Assembly (NCBI RefSeq): GCF_009711345.1
Contig: NZ_SMMA01000064.1
Location: 186,001-250,000, forward strand
Direction of reading: 5' to 3'
Origin: Pseudovibrio flavus
GTDB taxonomy: Bacteria > Pseudomonadota > Alphaproteobacteria > Rhizobiales > Stappiaceae
DNA length: 64,000 bases
Position 1 is the first letter of the stretch, and each line of letters begins with the position of its first letter. A program made the translations under genes and the position numbers. Shown here piece after piece: positions 18,750-28,207 of this stretch. Under the pieces are notes generated by a model. That model did no database searches. It saw only the letters and a list, made by a program, of their open reading frames with translations, and was not told where the DNA came from.

Positions 18750-20099
18750 CTAATTGCTGGAATACAGGCCCCCCGGAGCGCCAAACATGATCTGCTTGGC
18801 TTCATTCAGAGCCTGATTTTCTGAATACTGCTTTCTATCCTTATTCTGCGAACTTGCAAATATGGATGCACTCTCGGCAGTCTTGTTCATTCCAAAACTC
18901 TGATTGAGCTGACCGGCGTTACTCTGCTTTCGCCCTTGGCTCAAAGCAGGCTTGGGTGTCGGAAGAGGTACCGTTTCGCCGGGGAGTGTTAGCTCGGCAA
19001 CTGCACTTTTAGGCAAACCGATTTTCACACGGACTGGCGCATATTCTTTGATCTGTGGCCCAAGAATTTCCTCATAGACCAGCTTCCAGTTTACCTTCTT
19101 GTTGTTGCCAACAACGTTTACGCCATCAGGCATTTGCTCATCCCCGCGGGCATAAGCCAAAATTGGTAACTGGCCGCGCTTACTGCCAAAGCGATCGACA
19201 AGCTGCTGCGCACTCAAGGATTCATTGCGCTTACAGTACTTTGCCTCTGGCGGCTTTTTAACGTTGCTTGAACGGCGGCTGTAAACAGTTGCACGGCCTG
19301 ACTTAGCAAAGGAATCGTCAACCAGCTTTTTGGCAAAAGCGGCCCGTTCAAGGCCCGAACCTGCGCCAAGCACCACTGCAATAACGGTGCGTCCATGACG
19401 CGTAGCAGAGGTCGCAACGTTGTAACCAGCATCACAGATGTAACCGGTCTTCATGCCGTTGGCCCCTTGCACACGCAGCAAATAATCTTTGTTGCCAGAA
19501 GGCATGGTGATCTTGCCAAAACGAATGGCAGACTGATCCATATACGAGTGGTACTGCGGAAACTCGTTCCACAAAGCTAGCGCAAGGATCGCAAGATCAC
19601 GCGCTGAAGATACCTGATTTGGATTTGGCAAGCCGTGTGGGTTCACAAAGCGCGTATGGGTCATTCCAAGGCGGCGGGCTTGCTCATTCATCATGCGAAT
19701 GAACTCTTTTTCCGTTCCGCCAAGGGTCTCTGCAATAGCGACGGAGATGTCGTTGGCCGACTTGATCATGATCATGTTCAAGGCGTTATCCAGCGTCATC
19801 TGCGTACCCACCTTAAAGCCCATTTTGCTCGGTGGTTGGTTCAAAGCATTTTGAGAGATGGTAACCGGACTGGTAAGGGAGAAGCGCTCTGCGGCCACCA
19901 GACGAAACGCAATATAGGCGGTCATCATCTTGGTGAGGGAAGCTGGGTACCACTGCTGGAAAATTTCGTGCTCTTCCAGAACAGTGCCATTGCTGGCATC
20001 AACCGTAATCCACGCAGCAACATCTGCCCTCGCAGTTGCCGTATAGGCCATGGACAAAAGACAAACAGCCAGCACGCGTCCCAATCGACCAATTTTCAT
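18750..20099 (-). CDS. D-alanyl-D-alanine carboxypeptidase (S11 family, DacF/DacA type)
   Basis: This periplasmic penicillin-binding protein removes the terminal D-Ala from peptidoglycan pentapeptides. I chose the ATG at 20099, which puts a normal signal peptide first (cleavage near TARA-DV); a longer ATG start at 20135 adds twelve residues. Catalytic motifs are in order: SLTK (Ser54-Lys57), SAN (114-116) and KTG (217-219). The region after about 285 is longer than the minimal enzyme and ends in a low-complexity Ser/Asn/Gln tail (about 390-449). It is transcribed leftward, 39 bp upstream of the CobW-family gene. Confidence 0.9.
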   Translation of the reverse strand: MKIGRLGRVLAVCLLSMAYTATARADVAAWITVDASNGTVLEEHEIFQQWYPASLTKMMTAYIAFRLVAAERFSLTSPVTISQNALNQPPSKMGFKVGTQMTLDNALNMIMIKSANDISVAIAETLGGTEKEFIRMMNEQARRLGMTHTRFVNPHGLPNPNQVSSARDLAILALALWNEFPQYHSYMDQSAIRFGKITMPSGNKDYLLRVQGANGMKTGYICDAGYNVATSATRHGRTVIAVVLGAGSGLERAAFAKKLVDDSFAKSGRATVYSRRSSNVKKPPEAKYCKRNESLSAQQLVDRFGSKRGQLPILAYARGDEQMPDGVNVVGNNKKVNWKLVYEEILGPQIKEYAPVRVKIGLPKSAVAELTLPGETVPLPTPKPALSQGRKQSNAGQLNQSFGMNKTAESASIFASSQNKDRKQYSENQALNEAKQIMFGAPGGLYSSN

Positions 20100-20499
20100 G
20101 AACTTGCCAGCAAACACGGTGACGCCACTCCACATTTCAAAGTTCTACCGCTTTCCCGCAATTGAGGATCACGGAAACGGAATTACGCTAAGGAAGATAT
20201 TCTTCTAAAGTTAATAGGCCATATGCAGATACTGGGAAAAAAATAAGACAGGCTCGCCACACTTTCCCCCTATCCTCATCTTTCTTTAGCCTTCAACCAA
20301 GCGGATGTTAATAGGCCAGATTCGTAACCATCAAGCGAGTGATGCTAACTGGATCACTCAAAAAACTCCCTCCGTCAATCTTAGGGAGATAGCTAAAATG
20401 CCGTCGGCTATTTAACCCCTGTTTGCCGATGGTGCGCTATAGTGATTTGCAAACTACGGATCCACGCATAAGAACGAAAAGAAAAAGTGGAGTTCAAGA
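20100..20499. other. Intergenic region with direct repeats and paired hairpins
   Basis: This 400-bp divergent gap holds no gene I can support. It contains a 12-bp direct repeat GTTAATAGGCCA at 20210-20221 and 20307-20318, a hairpin GAGTGAT/ATCACTC (20337-20343 and 20353-20359), and a second hairpin CTCCCT/AGGGAG (20366-20371 and 20383-20388), the two hairpins being separated by an A-tract. Promoters for both flanking genes should lie here. Confidence 0.45.
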
Positions 20500-20913
20500 A
20501 TGCTGCGTATCATTGCTACCCAATTGTGTCTGTTGGGCTTTATCTCGCTCGGTGCCAACACTGCGAATGCTCAAGTCAATGAAGATTGCACCAAAGACGC
20601 GTCGCCAGAAATGCAGCAGGCTTGTTCTACTCCGGCTTATCTGAAGGCCGCCAACGATATGCAGCAGGCCTACACCCTCGCCCAGCAAGCAATTGATGCG
20701 CACGAAAGTGCCAAGGATGAGAAGGAAGCTCAGGCTTCTCTGGATGCTTCGCAGCAGTCATGGGTTGCCTTCAGAAACAAGAGCTGCACCACCTTTGGTT
20801 ATATCGGCCGTAGCGCGGCGATAGACCCAAAGAACATTGCAGCGTGCCTCGTAGATCTGACGACTAAGCGCACCGATCAACTGAAGCAGATCGTAGAAGA
20901 ATATTCCAAGTGA
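20500..20913 (+). CDS. LprI-like (DUF1311) exported protein
   Basis: The 137-residue protein has a signal peptide (cleavage about NAQ-VN, residue 24) and a DUF1311 domain with paired helices carrying QAYTLAQQAIDAH and the hallmark QQSWVAFRNKSC followed by conserved cysteines. Mycobacterial LprI inhibits lysozyme and gave the family its name, but most members are uncharacterised. It should be periplasmic. It stands alone between divergent dac and acsA. Cysteines at about 30, 42, 86 and 107 could form two disulfides. Confidence 0.75.
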   Translation: MLRIIATQLCLLGFISLGANTANAQVNEDCTKDASPEMQQACSTPAYLKAANDMQQAYTLAQQAIDAHESAKDEKEAQASLDASQQSWVAFRNKSCTTFGYIGRSAAIDPKNIAACLVDLTTKRTDQLKQIVEEYSK

Positions 20914-21127
20914 TAGAGAAACCTTGAAATGACATGGAAATAGAACCCTTATCGCCTGCAATACGGTTATGAAATTAGTTTTGAAAACAACCTTGCGTGC
21001 ATATCATTGCCGCAAAGGAATATAAGAAAAACGTAGATATTATTCAGCAGTCTCTACCAAAGTTCGAGAGAGAATAACTGGACTGGACTATCAGCCCCAT
21101 AATAATATCCCCCGAGAGGAAACAAGT

Positions 21128-21143
21128 CGGCTGACAACAGCCG
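21128..21143 (+). promoter_or_regulatory. Leader hairpin before acsA
   Basis: CGGCTG, loop ACAA, CAGCCG form a 6-bp stem 24 bases before the acsA start codon and just ahead of its GGGGAGG ribosome-binding site. It might influence initiation; no direct evidence. Confidence 0.3.
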
Positions 21144-21167
21144 CCTACACCCATGGGGAGGCCACAA

Positions 21168-23120
21168 ATGACTGGGGAAGTATTTCCGGTGCCCGCCGAT
21201 GTTGCGGCGTCTGCGCTTATCGATAACGAGCGCTATCAGGAGCTTTATAAGGCATCAACAGCAGACCCTGAGGCTTTTTGGGCCGAACATGGCAAGCGCG
21301 TTGATTGGATCAAGCCATACACTAAGGTAAAAAACACCTCCTACGACCCTCACAACGTTTCCATCAAATGGTTTGAAGACGGCACGCTGAACGTCTCTGC
21401 AAACTGTATTGACCGCCATCTGGCAGACAAAGCAGACCAGCCAGCCATCATCTGGGAGGGTGATGAGCCAACAGACCATAAGATCATTACGTTTAGAGAG
21501 CTCTCCGAAGCGGTAAACAAGCTGGCGAACGCCATGCTGGCAAACGGCGTCAAGAAGGGTGACCGCGTCACCATCTATATGCCGATGATCCCGGAAGCTG
21601 CATACGCCATGCTGGCATGTACACGCATCGGTGCTGTTCACTCCATCGTTTTTGGCGGTTTCTCGCCTGACAGCCTCGCGGGCCGAATTGAAGGCTGCGA
21701 ATCCCGCTTTGTTATCACTGCAGATGAAGGCCTACGTGGCGGCCGCAAAGTGCCACTCAAAGCCAATACCGATGCTGCAATCGACAAATGTGGCGGCGTC
21801 GAAAAGGTGATCGTGGTCAAGCGCACTGGCGGTGATGTGCAGATGATCGAGGGCCGCGATGTCTGGTACCACGAAGAGGTCGCCAAGGTATCAGCGGATT
21901 GTCCACCTGCCGAAATGTCTGCAGAAGACCCACTCTTCATTCTCTACACCTCCGGTTCTACTGGCAAACCAAAGGGCGTGCTTCACACCACTGGTGGCTA
22001 TCTCGTTTATGCCTCCATGACCCATGAATACGTCTTCGACTACAAGCCGGGCGACATCTACTGGTGTACGGCAGACGTGGGCTGGGTAACAGGCCACAGC
22101 TATATCGTTTACGGGCCTCTAGCTAATGGCGCGACCACCCTGATGTTTGAAGGCGTACCGAACTACCCGACAGCTTCGCGTTTCTGGGAAGTGTGTGACA
22201 AGCACAACGTCAACATCTTCTATACCGCTCCAACAGCCATTCGCGCTTTGATGGGCGCTGGCGATGAGATGGTAACCTCCACCTCCCGCAAGTCGCTTCG
22301 CGTTCTTGGCTCTGTTGGCGAGCCGATCAATCCCGAAGCATGGATGTGGTACTACAACGTCGTTGGTGAAGCGCGCTGCCCAATCGTCGACACATGGTGG
22401 CAGACCGAAACCGGCGGTATTTTGATTACTCCGCTTCCGGGGGCAACCGCGCTCAAACCAGGCTCTGCAACCCGTCCATTCTTCGGCGTTCAGCCGGCCA
22501 TAGTTGATGCTGACGGCACCATCCTTGAAGGTGCGACAGAGGGTAACCTCGTCCTGCTCGACAGCTGGCCGGGCCAGATGCGTACCGTTTATGGTGACCA
22601 TGAGCGCTTCGTACAGACCTACTTCTCCACCTACAAAGGCATGTACTTTACTGGTGATGGCTGCCGCCGTGACGAAGATGGCTACTACTGGATCACCGGC
22701 CGCGTTGACGATGTGATCAACGTATCCGGTCACCGCATGGGTACAGCTGAAGTTGAAAGCGCCCTCGTCTCCCATGACAAGGTCTCTGAAGCAGCAGTTG
22801 TCGGCTATCCGCACGACGTTAAGGGCCAAGGCATCTATGCCTACGTAACCCTTATGGAAGGCGAAGAGCCAACAGATGATCTTAAGAAGGAACTGGTCAA
22901 GCACGTTCGTGCAGAGATCGGTCCGATTGCAACACCAGACCTCATCCAGTTTGCACCTGGCCTACCGAAGACCCGCTCCGGTAAAATCATGCGCCGCATT
23001 CTCAGAAAAATCGCCGAAGATTCCTTCGAAAACCTTGGCGACACATCCACCTTGGCGGACCCAACCGTTGTTGGTGATCTCATCGACAACCGTCAGAACC
23101 GCAGCGTAGATGTAGAATAA
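21168..23120 (+). CDS. acsA: Acetyl-CoA synthetase
   Basis: This AMP-forming enzyme activates acetate to acetyl-CoA. The start at ATG 21168 follows a GGGGAGG site; an upstream in-frame ATG at 21153 covers that site and is unlikely. The 650-residue protein has the adenylate-forming P-loop [12 protein letters not shown] at about 262-273, the motif [10 protein letters not shown] near 410, [13 protein letters not shown] near 520, and the C-terminal [11 protein letters not shown] whose Lys606 is the residue acetylated by Pat/Gcn5 enzymes in the family. A strong terminator follows. Confidence 0.96.
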   Translation: MTGEVFPVPADVAASALIDNERYQELYKASTADPEAFWAEHGKRVDWIKPYTKVKNTSYDPHNVSIKWFEDGTLNVSANCIDRHLADKADQPAIIWEGDEPTDHKIITFRELSEAVNKLANAMLANGVKKGDRVTIYMPMIPEAAYAMLACTRIGAVHSIVFGGFSPDSLAGRIEGCESRFVITADEGLRGGRKVPLKANTDAAIDKCGGVEKVIVVKRTGGDVQMIEGRDVWYHEEVAKVSADCPPAEMSAEDPLFILYTSGSTGKPKGVLHTTGGYLVYASMTHEYVFDYKPGDIYWCTADVGWVTGHSYIVYGPLANGATTLMFEGVPNYPTASRFWEVCDKHNVNIFYTAPTAIRALMGAGDEMVTSTSRKSLRVLGSVGEPINPEAWMWYYNVVGEARCPIVDTWWQTETGGILITPLPGATALKPGSATRPFFGVQPAIVDADGTILEGATEGNLVLLDSWPGQMRTVYGDHERFVQTYFSTYKGMYFTGDGCRRDEDGYYWITGRVDDVINVSGHRMGTAEVESALVSHDKVSEAAVVGYPHDVKGQGIYAYVTLMEGEEPTDDLKKELVKHVRAEIGPIATPDLIQFAPGLPKTRSGKIMRRILRKIAEDSFENLGDTSTLADPTVVGDLIDNRQNRSVDVE

Positions 23121-23137
23121 TCTCTAGAAACTAGAGA
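23121..23137 (+). other. Small perfect hairpin after acsA
   Basis: TCTCTAG, loop AAA, CTAGAGA directly follow the acsA stop codon. It lies six bases before the main terminator stem and may stabilise the 3' end. Confidence 0.4.
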
Positions 23138-23142
23138 GAATG

Positions 23143-23172
23143 AAAGGAGGGCTAGTTGCCCTCCTTTTTTAT
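23143..23172. terminator. Rho-independent terminator of acsA
   Basis: AAAGGAGGGC (23143-23152), loop TAGTT, GCCCTCCTTT (23158-23167), then further T residues. It reaches the stop codon of the convergent TadG-like gene; the upstream A-run is short on the other strand, so it mainly serves acsA. Confidence 0.9.
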
Positions 23173-24596
23173 TTGGAAAGGAAGATTTGCTGGATGTTGC
23201 GAGCAATCTCGGCAAACGCAGCAATAAGCTCGGCCTTGTTGTCAGCATAATAAAATTGATCTGACGTGCTGGCGCAGTAACGCATAATCTCCGCCGGCGT
23301 GGAGCCACCGCCAGTGTTGTAGTAGACCGAATAGACCGTCACACCGCTGGTTTTCATGTTGTCGCACATAGACTTGGCGAGATTGTTAGATTCTCTGGCA
23401 GGGTCGAGCTGGCACAGATCCTCTTCATCATCCCAAGTGTCGAAGTTCTTCCAATTGCCTGCCTTGTATTTACAGCGCTTTTCCTTGCGCTCTTTGACCT
23501 GCCTGAAAATCGTGTTGAACTGGCCATCAGTCATCAAAACTGCAAATTTCAGCAGTTCATCATCGTTGTAGGGACCAGGAACACTGTTGGGATCGATGCT
23601 GCGCCACAAGTCGGCCCAGTTCGGAGAAATCGTGTACCAGCCCCAGCCGATGCCAGTATGCCCCGCCGTTGCACCATTAGTGTTGAGCTTACGGATTTCG
23701 CTCACCATCTTGTCACGATCAGCAGTCAGCGGAACCAGTTTGGACGAGCTGGAACAGTTCGAGCTTCCGCCGCCAAAATAGCTGATCGAACCGCTACGGC
23801 GCTGGTCATAAGGCGCATCCGTAGTGGCATCCTGCCCTTCGCGCTCTGTTACACAGTAGCGGCTGGAACTCGCCTTATTGTTGGAGACCGTTTTAGCGCC
23901 CTCTTTAAAACGAACGCCAGTGCTGTACGGAATAAGAGAGATGCGCACCTTTGCATCTTCCGGCGTAACCTCAACAGGAAGTAGGGTAACAGCCAAATCC
24001 TCAGCAGCTTCACGCAGATCGCCGATGTGGTTTTTCATTGAGCCCGTCACATCAACAACCAAAGCAATTTCTGCATCGCGGGTTGGGAATGAAGCCTCAG
24101 CGCTCGCCGTTAGCGCAACATCCTTTTCAGGGTCCGTTCCATCGAGAATATTAAGCAAGTGAATGAAATTGGTTGGCACATCCGCATTCACTTTCGCAAA
24201 TACGGTTCCGGCAACATTATCAATAACAAGCGTCGGCTCATGAACAATGACATCGCGGTAAACGCCGTTATTGCTAGACGCGCTACCGTCTGTTGGCCCA
24301 CCCTGATTGGGCTGCCCGTAACCAGAGGTGTTGCTGTTGGCCTTGAAATATTTATGAAACTCTGCTTCGGCCTGCGCCTGCGTCATCATCTGAGTGGAGA
24401 GCTTATAAGAAAGCGCAAGTACCGCATTATCAAGCGCGTTTGTGACCACGCGTTTTGTGTTTACAGCGCGGCCAAAGTCGATCGCTGCCCCGGCAACGAC
24501 CACAAGCACAACAATCATCACCGCGGTTATCGGTGCGATAACCCCTTTGTTGTTGCGCGTAAAATCTCCAAGTATTCCCGAATGAAGTTTTGCCAT
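23169..24596 (-). CDS. TadG-like pilus-assembly/von Willebrand factor A protein
   Basis: The 475-residue protein has an N-terminal TadE/TadG-type segment with one membrane helix (about 19-42, rich in Val/Ile, after NNKGVIAPITAV) and a large vWA domain whose metal-ion site reads DVTGS (Asp182, Thr184, Ser186). Several cysteine pairs lie in the extracytoplasmic part. TadG proteins belong to Flp/Tad pilus loci or act alone at the envelope. No other tad or flp gene is in the window, so this is an orphan copy. It is monocistronic, with 127 bp before the HNH gene's end. Confidence 0.82.
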   Translation of the reverse strand: MAKLHSGILGDFTRNNKGVIAPITAVMIVVLVVVAGAAIDFGRAVNTKRVVTNALDNAVLALSYKLSTQMMTQAQAEAEFHKYFKANSNTSGYGQPNQGGPTDGSASSNNGVYRDVIVHEPTLVIDNVAGTVFAKVNADVPTNFIHLLNILDGTDPEKDVALTASAEASFPTRDAEIALVVDVTGSMKNHIGDLREAAEDLAVTLLPVEVTPEDAKVRISLIPYSTGVRFKEGAKTVSNNKASSSRYCVTEREGQDATTDAPYDQRRSGSISYFGGGSSNCSSSSKLVPLTADRDKMVSEIRKLNTNGATAGHTGIGWGWYTISPNWADLWRSIDPNSVPGPYNDDELLKFAVLMTDGQFNTIFRQVKERKEKRCKYKAGNWKNFDTWDDEEDLCQLDPARESNNLAKSMCDNMKTSGVTVYSVYYNTGGGSTPAEIMRYCASTSDQFYYADNKAELIAAFAEIARNIQQIFLSK

Positions 24597-24723
24597 TTGC
24601 CCCTGCCCCGCAAAACCCAGTCTAGGCGATATTGCCCCATAGATTTTGAAGGGAGACTACATGATCAGTAGGCATTTTTGCGAGCAAAAGGAGAACTTGG
24701 TAATTGAACCCTTAACGTTATGT

Positions 24724-25281
24724 CTATGGCTCCAGCTCTATGTCCCAATAAAGGAAATCCAACCAACTATCGTGAAGGTAGTTTGGTGGGAACAGCCGAC
24801 CATTGTTATGGAGATCATGCACGCTTGGCAGATAAGGAAACTGATGGGGCCGCATACCGATTTCCTGCCACGTCTTATTGCTTTTGCGCAAATTACAAGG
24901 CGAACAGGCAGTAACGACATTTTCCCATGTGGTCTTCCCGCCTTTTGAGCGTGGAACCAAGTGGTCAAACGTTAGATCCTGCGCTGAACCGCAGTACTGG
25001 CACTCGAACTTATCTCGCAAGAACACATTGAAGCGCGTAAACACGGGCTTCCTGTTCGAGTGAACATAGCTTTTGAGGGAAACTACACTTGGTAGTCTGA
25101 AGACGAAACTCGGGCTTCGCACGCACGTATCATATTCTGAAACGATGTTTACCCGATCAAGAAAAACGGCCTTAACCGCATCCTGCCATGACCATAATGA
25201 CAGGGGATAGTAAGACAACGGCCTATAATCCGCGTTCAGTACGAGCGCCGGACACGAGCCAACCGGTACCGCTACTGTCAC
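24724..25281 (-). CDS. HNH endonuclease
   Basis: The 185-residue protein has an N-terminal region of unknown function (with VLNADYRPLSYYPLS) and a treble-clef HNH nuclease domain: CQYC (Cys94, Cys97), DH (106-107), NxxxxCxxCN (Asn121, Cys126, Cys129). Start is GTG at 25281 with AGGAG six bases upstream. Genes of this kind are widespread single-copy genes in alphaproteobacteria. No methyltransferase or terminase is adjacent, so restriction or phage roles are not supported. Confidence 0.85.
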   Translation of the reverse strand: MTVAVPVGSCPALVLNADYRPLSYYPLSLWSWQDAVKAVFLDRVNIVSEYDTCVRSPSFVFRLPSVVSLKSYVHSNRKPVFTRFNVFLRDKFECQYCGSAQDLTFDHLVPRSKGGKTTWENVVTACSPCNLRKSNKTWQEIGMRPHQFPYLPSVHDLHNNGRLFPPNYLHDSWLDFLYWDIELEP

Positions 25282-25473
25282 ATCCCACTCCTTCGTCCTG
25301 CTGCAACTTCATGGGTTGAGCTGACCTACCTGAGAGGCATTTATAGTGTAGTGTCCAAGTGACAGAGTTGTGAAGGCAAAAACGCCAATTCTTCCGATCT
25401 TGGGAAGCTCCCGTTTTCCCACCCCTTCTAAGCCTATGGCATCCCTTCGTTTATCCGTTTTACACACGCCCAA

Positions 25474-25503
25474 CAAAAAAGGGGCGCTGTAGAAGCGCCC
25501 CTT
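25474..25503 (-). terminator. Rho-independent terminator of leuC
   Basis: On the leftward strand AAGGGGCGCT (25494-25503) pairs with AGCGCCCCTT (25479-25488) and is followed by a run of T. It lies about 30 bp past the leuC stop. Confidence 0.9.
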
Positions 25504-25533
25504 GCGAATTATGACGGTTCTGCGATCAAACGC

Positions 25534-26937
25534 TTAGAAATCGCGGTGATCTACGAAACGGCCCGCAATTGCAGCAGCGGCTGCCATAGCCGGAGAAACA
25601 AGGTGTGTGCGACCTTTAAAGCCCTGACGACCTTCAAAGTTACGGTTGGAGGTCGATGCACAACGCTCACCCGGCTTCAGCTTGTCAGCGTTCATTGCAA
25701 GACACATGGAACAGCCCGGCTCACGCCATTCAAAACCGGCAGCCTTAAAGATCTCGTCCAGACCTTCTGCCTCTGCCTGCGCTTTCACCAAACCGGAACC
25801 TGGAACAACCATCGCGTTGACGCGGTCAGAAACTTTGCGGCCCTTTGCAACGGCGGCAGCTTCACGAAGATCTTCGATACGGCCGTTGGTGCAAGAACCG
25901 ATGAATACGCGGTCGATCTCGATATCGGTAATCTTGGTACCAGCGAGCAAGCCCATGTACTCAAGCGCACGCTGCTTGGATACGCGGCGGGTCTCATCCT
26001 TGATGCCAGATGGGTCCGGTACAACTGCATCAATCGCAACAACGTCTTCTGGAGAAGAACCCCATGTTACGATTGGCGGCAGGTTGGCAGCATCCAGAAC
26101 GATCTCACGGTCAAACTCAGCATTTGCATCAGAATAGAGCGAAGACCAGTAAGCGACAGCTTTATCCCAATGCTCTGCATCCGGTGCCATCGGGCGGCCT
26201 TTGAGGTACTCGTATGTTTTCTCATCCGGTGCAATCAAGCCAGCGCGAGCGCCCGCTTCGATGGACATGTTACAAACGGTCATACGACCTTCCATCGTCA
26301 GCGCTTCAATGGCTTCACCAGCGTATTCGATCACGTAGCCGGTACCGCCTGCAGTGCCCAGCTCGCCAATGATCGCCAGCACGATGTCTTTCGCGGTAAC
26401 GCCTTCAGGAGCTTTACCGTTCACAACAACGCGCAGGTTCTTCGCTTTCTTCTGGATCAGCGTCTGGGTTGCCAGAACGTGTTCCACTTCAGAAGTACCG
26501 ATACCGTGAGCCAAGGAACCAAACGCACCGTGGGTAGATGTGTGGCTGTCACCGCAAACAATGGTCATACCAGGCAGAGTAAAGCCCTGCTCTGGACCAA
26601 CGATGTGAACAACACCCTGACGGTCATCCAGCTCTGAAAAGTACTGAACGCCAAACTCGGCAGCGTTGTTTGCCAGCGTTTCAACCTGCAACGCGCTTTC
26701 AGGATCATCGATGCCCTGCGAACGGTCGGTGGTTGGAACGTTATGGTCAACAACAGCAAGTGTTCTGTGCGGATGACGAACCTTGCGACCAGTCATACGC
26801 AGACCTTCAAACGCCTGCGGGCTGGTTACTTCATGCACAAGGTGACGGTCGATGTAGAGCAGGCTTGTTCCATCTTCCTGCGTATTGACCACATGGTGGT
26901 CCCAGATTTTGTCATAAAGCGTTTTAGCCTGCGACAT
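25534..26937 (-). CDS. leuC: 3-isopropylmalate dehydratase large subunit
   Basis: LeuC carries the 4Fe-4S cluster of isopropylmalate isomerase in leucine biosynthesis. The 467-residue aconitase-fold protein has cluster cysteines in [13 protein letters not shown] (about 347-359) and in GCSMCLAMN (about 409-417), plus [14 protein letters not shown] near 130. Start is ATG with CAGGAG upstream. leuD and leuB are not adjacent, which is common in Hyphomicrobiales. A promoter candidate and a terminator flank it. Confidence 0.96.
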   Translation of the reverse strand: MSQAKTLYDKIWDHHVVNTQEDGTSLLYIDRHLVHEVTSPQAFEGLRMTGRKVRHPHRTLAVVDHNVPTTDRSQGIDDPESALQVETLANNAAEFGVQYFSELDDRQGVVHIVGPEQGFTLPGMTIVCGDSHTSTHGAFGSLAHGIGTSEVEHVLATQTLIQKKAKNLRVVVNGKAPEGVTAKDIVLAIIGELGTAGGTGYVIEYAGEAIEALTMEGRMTVCNMSIEAGARAGLIAPDEKTYEYLKGRPMAPDAEHWDKAVAYWSSLYSDANAEFDREIVLDAANLPPIVTWGSSPEDVVAIDAVVPDPSGIKDETRRVSKQRALEYMGLLAGTKITDIEIDRVFIGSCTNGRIEDLREAAAVAKGRKVSDRVNAMVVPGSGLVKAQAEAEGLDEIFKAAGFEWREPGCSMCLAMNADKLKPGERCASTSNRNFEGRQGFKGRTHLVSPAMAAAAAIAGRFVDHRDF

Positions 26938-27049
26938 GGCGCGATCTCCTGAAACGACAACCCGGTAATGCAGTATACCCTGCTTTTGATACCCCCCGAA
27001 GGTCGTCGATTTTTGCCACCAGTGACTTTTGTTTTTTCACTATCACCGG

Positions 27050-27079
27050 ATCATAAATCTTGATTGTGCATTGATGCAA
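27050..27079 (-). promoter_or_regulatory. Candidate leuC promoter
   Basis: On the leftward strand TTGCAT (27079-27074) and TATGAT (27055-27050) are 18 bp apart, leaving a leader of about 105 bases before leuC. The -35 element overlaps the hairpin TGATGC-AAAA-GCATCA (27072-27087), which could be an operator. I see no leucine-rich leader peptide. Confidence 0.4.
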
Positions 27080-27122
27080 AAGCATCAGCACTCGCCCACA
27101 TAATTGGACTAGGAGCGGCCCA

Positions 27123-27194
27123 ATGGCAAGCTATCTGACCCTTGAGTTTCTCTCAAGGCGCGTTGATTGGAATGGCGCTAAGGCACCGATTTGA
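27123..27194 (+). CDS. Possible 23-codon small ORF
   Basis: An ATG at 27123 with AGGAG eight bases upstream opens a 23-codon frame ending at TGA. It begins MASYLTLEFLSRRVDW and contains the hairpin CCTTGAG/CTCAAGG (27140-27158) inside it. It lies in the gap between leuC and the metallophosphoesterase on the opposite strand to both. Only the good ribosome-binding site supports it; nothing is known of such a product. Confidence 0.2.
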   Translation: MASYLTLEFLSRRVDWNGAKAPI

Positions 27195-27208
27195 TGGGAA
27201 CTAGGCGA

Positions 27209-28069
27209 TTACGTTAGGTTGATTTCTACAATTTCCGGCGCACAGCGGAATCTAATTGGCAGCTGGGAGCAACCAAGCCCGGCACTGACAATGAGTGTCT
27301 TTGAACCCTCATCATGACGCCCATAAACGAACCGCTTTCCATGAAGAGAAGGCACTTTAATCGCCCCTATAAATGGCAGAAGCACCTGCCCGCCGTGGGT
27401 ATGGCCACTCAGCACCAGCGAAACACCGTCAGGCACCTGAGGAAAAATGTCAGGCTCATGGGCCAGCAAGATAATGGGCCGCCCGTCCTGCTCCACCTGC
27501 TCAAGCGTTGCCCGCAAATCATCGCGCCTTCCGGGACCATGAAGTTTACCGTCATCGCTGTACTGATCTGCAAGTCCTGCCACCCAAAGGTGATTGTTCC
27601 CGCCAACAGAAACGCGGGAGGACTGGTTTTCTAGGACAGTGATATGCTCTTTCAAAAGCGCTCGGCGGGATCCTTCTAGATCTTCACTCCAATCGTGATT
27701 GCCAAGAACTGCATAGATACCGTGCGGCGCTTTCAAAGCACCAAGCGGCGGTGCCCACTCTTCCGGTTTTAAAAAGCCCAAGCAGAACGGCTTATGGATG
27801 CCGGTTTCATAGTCACCCAGCAACATGATGATATCGGGAGAAAGTGCATTTGCACGTTTCACAATACGCGCAATGTGAGCCGCGCTCATCCATGGCTTAC
27901 ATGCATGGATATCGGAAAGAACAACGATTTTGAGCGGACGTGCTAGATCTTTGTCTTTGAACAAAGGCAAATCGTATTTGGTAACACGAAGCCTCAGCTG
28001 CGGTTCAATAATGACCGCATACAGGCCAAGTCCCAATGCTGCGACTATGATAACCGTTATCCAGATCAT
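27209..28069 (-). CDS. Membrane-anchored metallophosphoesterase (YkuE/YaeI-like)
   Basis: The 286-residue protein has an N-terminal membrane helix (about 2-20) and a calcineurin-like phosphoesterase domain with all metal motifs in order: DIHA (about 53-56), GDYE, GNHD, AHEPD and GHTHGGQ (about 224-230). Relatives such as YaeI and YkuE act on lipid or cell-wall phospho-compounds, and LpxG-like members act on UDP-diacylglucosamine. The substrate is not decided here. It stands alone, before the rplS terminator. Confidence 0.87.
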   Translation of the reverse strand: MIWITVIIVAALGLGLYAVIIEPQLRLRVTKYDLPLFKDKDLARPLKIVVLSDIHACKPWMSAAHIARIVKRANALSPDIIMLLGDYETGIHKPFCLGFLKPEEWAPPLGALKAPHGIYAVLGNHDWSEDLEGSRRALLKEHITVLENQSSRVSVGGNNHLWVAGLADQYSDDGKLHGPGRRDDLRATLEQVEQDGRPIILLAHEPDIFPQVPDGVSLVLSGHTHGGQVLLPFIGAIKVPSLHGKRFVYGRHDEGSKTLIVSAGLGCSQLPIRFRCAPEIVEINLT

Positions 28070-28146
28070 CCAGACACCCTATCCAGTCTTTGTAAAGGAA
28101 GTTTGGCAAGGTTTGGTCCGCTTCGAAATAACTTTTAACGGCCATG

Positions 28147-28177
28147 AAAAAACCCCGCCGACAATAGCCAGCGGGGT
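28147..28177 (-). terminator. Rho-independent terminator of the rplS operon
   Basis: On the leftward strand ACCCCGC (28177-28171) pairs with GCGGGGT (28158-28152) and is followed by TTTTTT. It lies about 30 bp after the rplS stop codon. Confidence 0.88.
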
Positions 28178-28207
28178 CTAAACTTTTCTAAAGCTAAGCT
28201 GTTAGGC

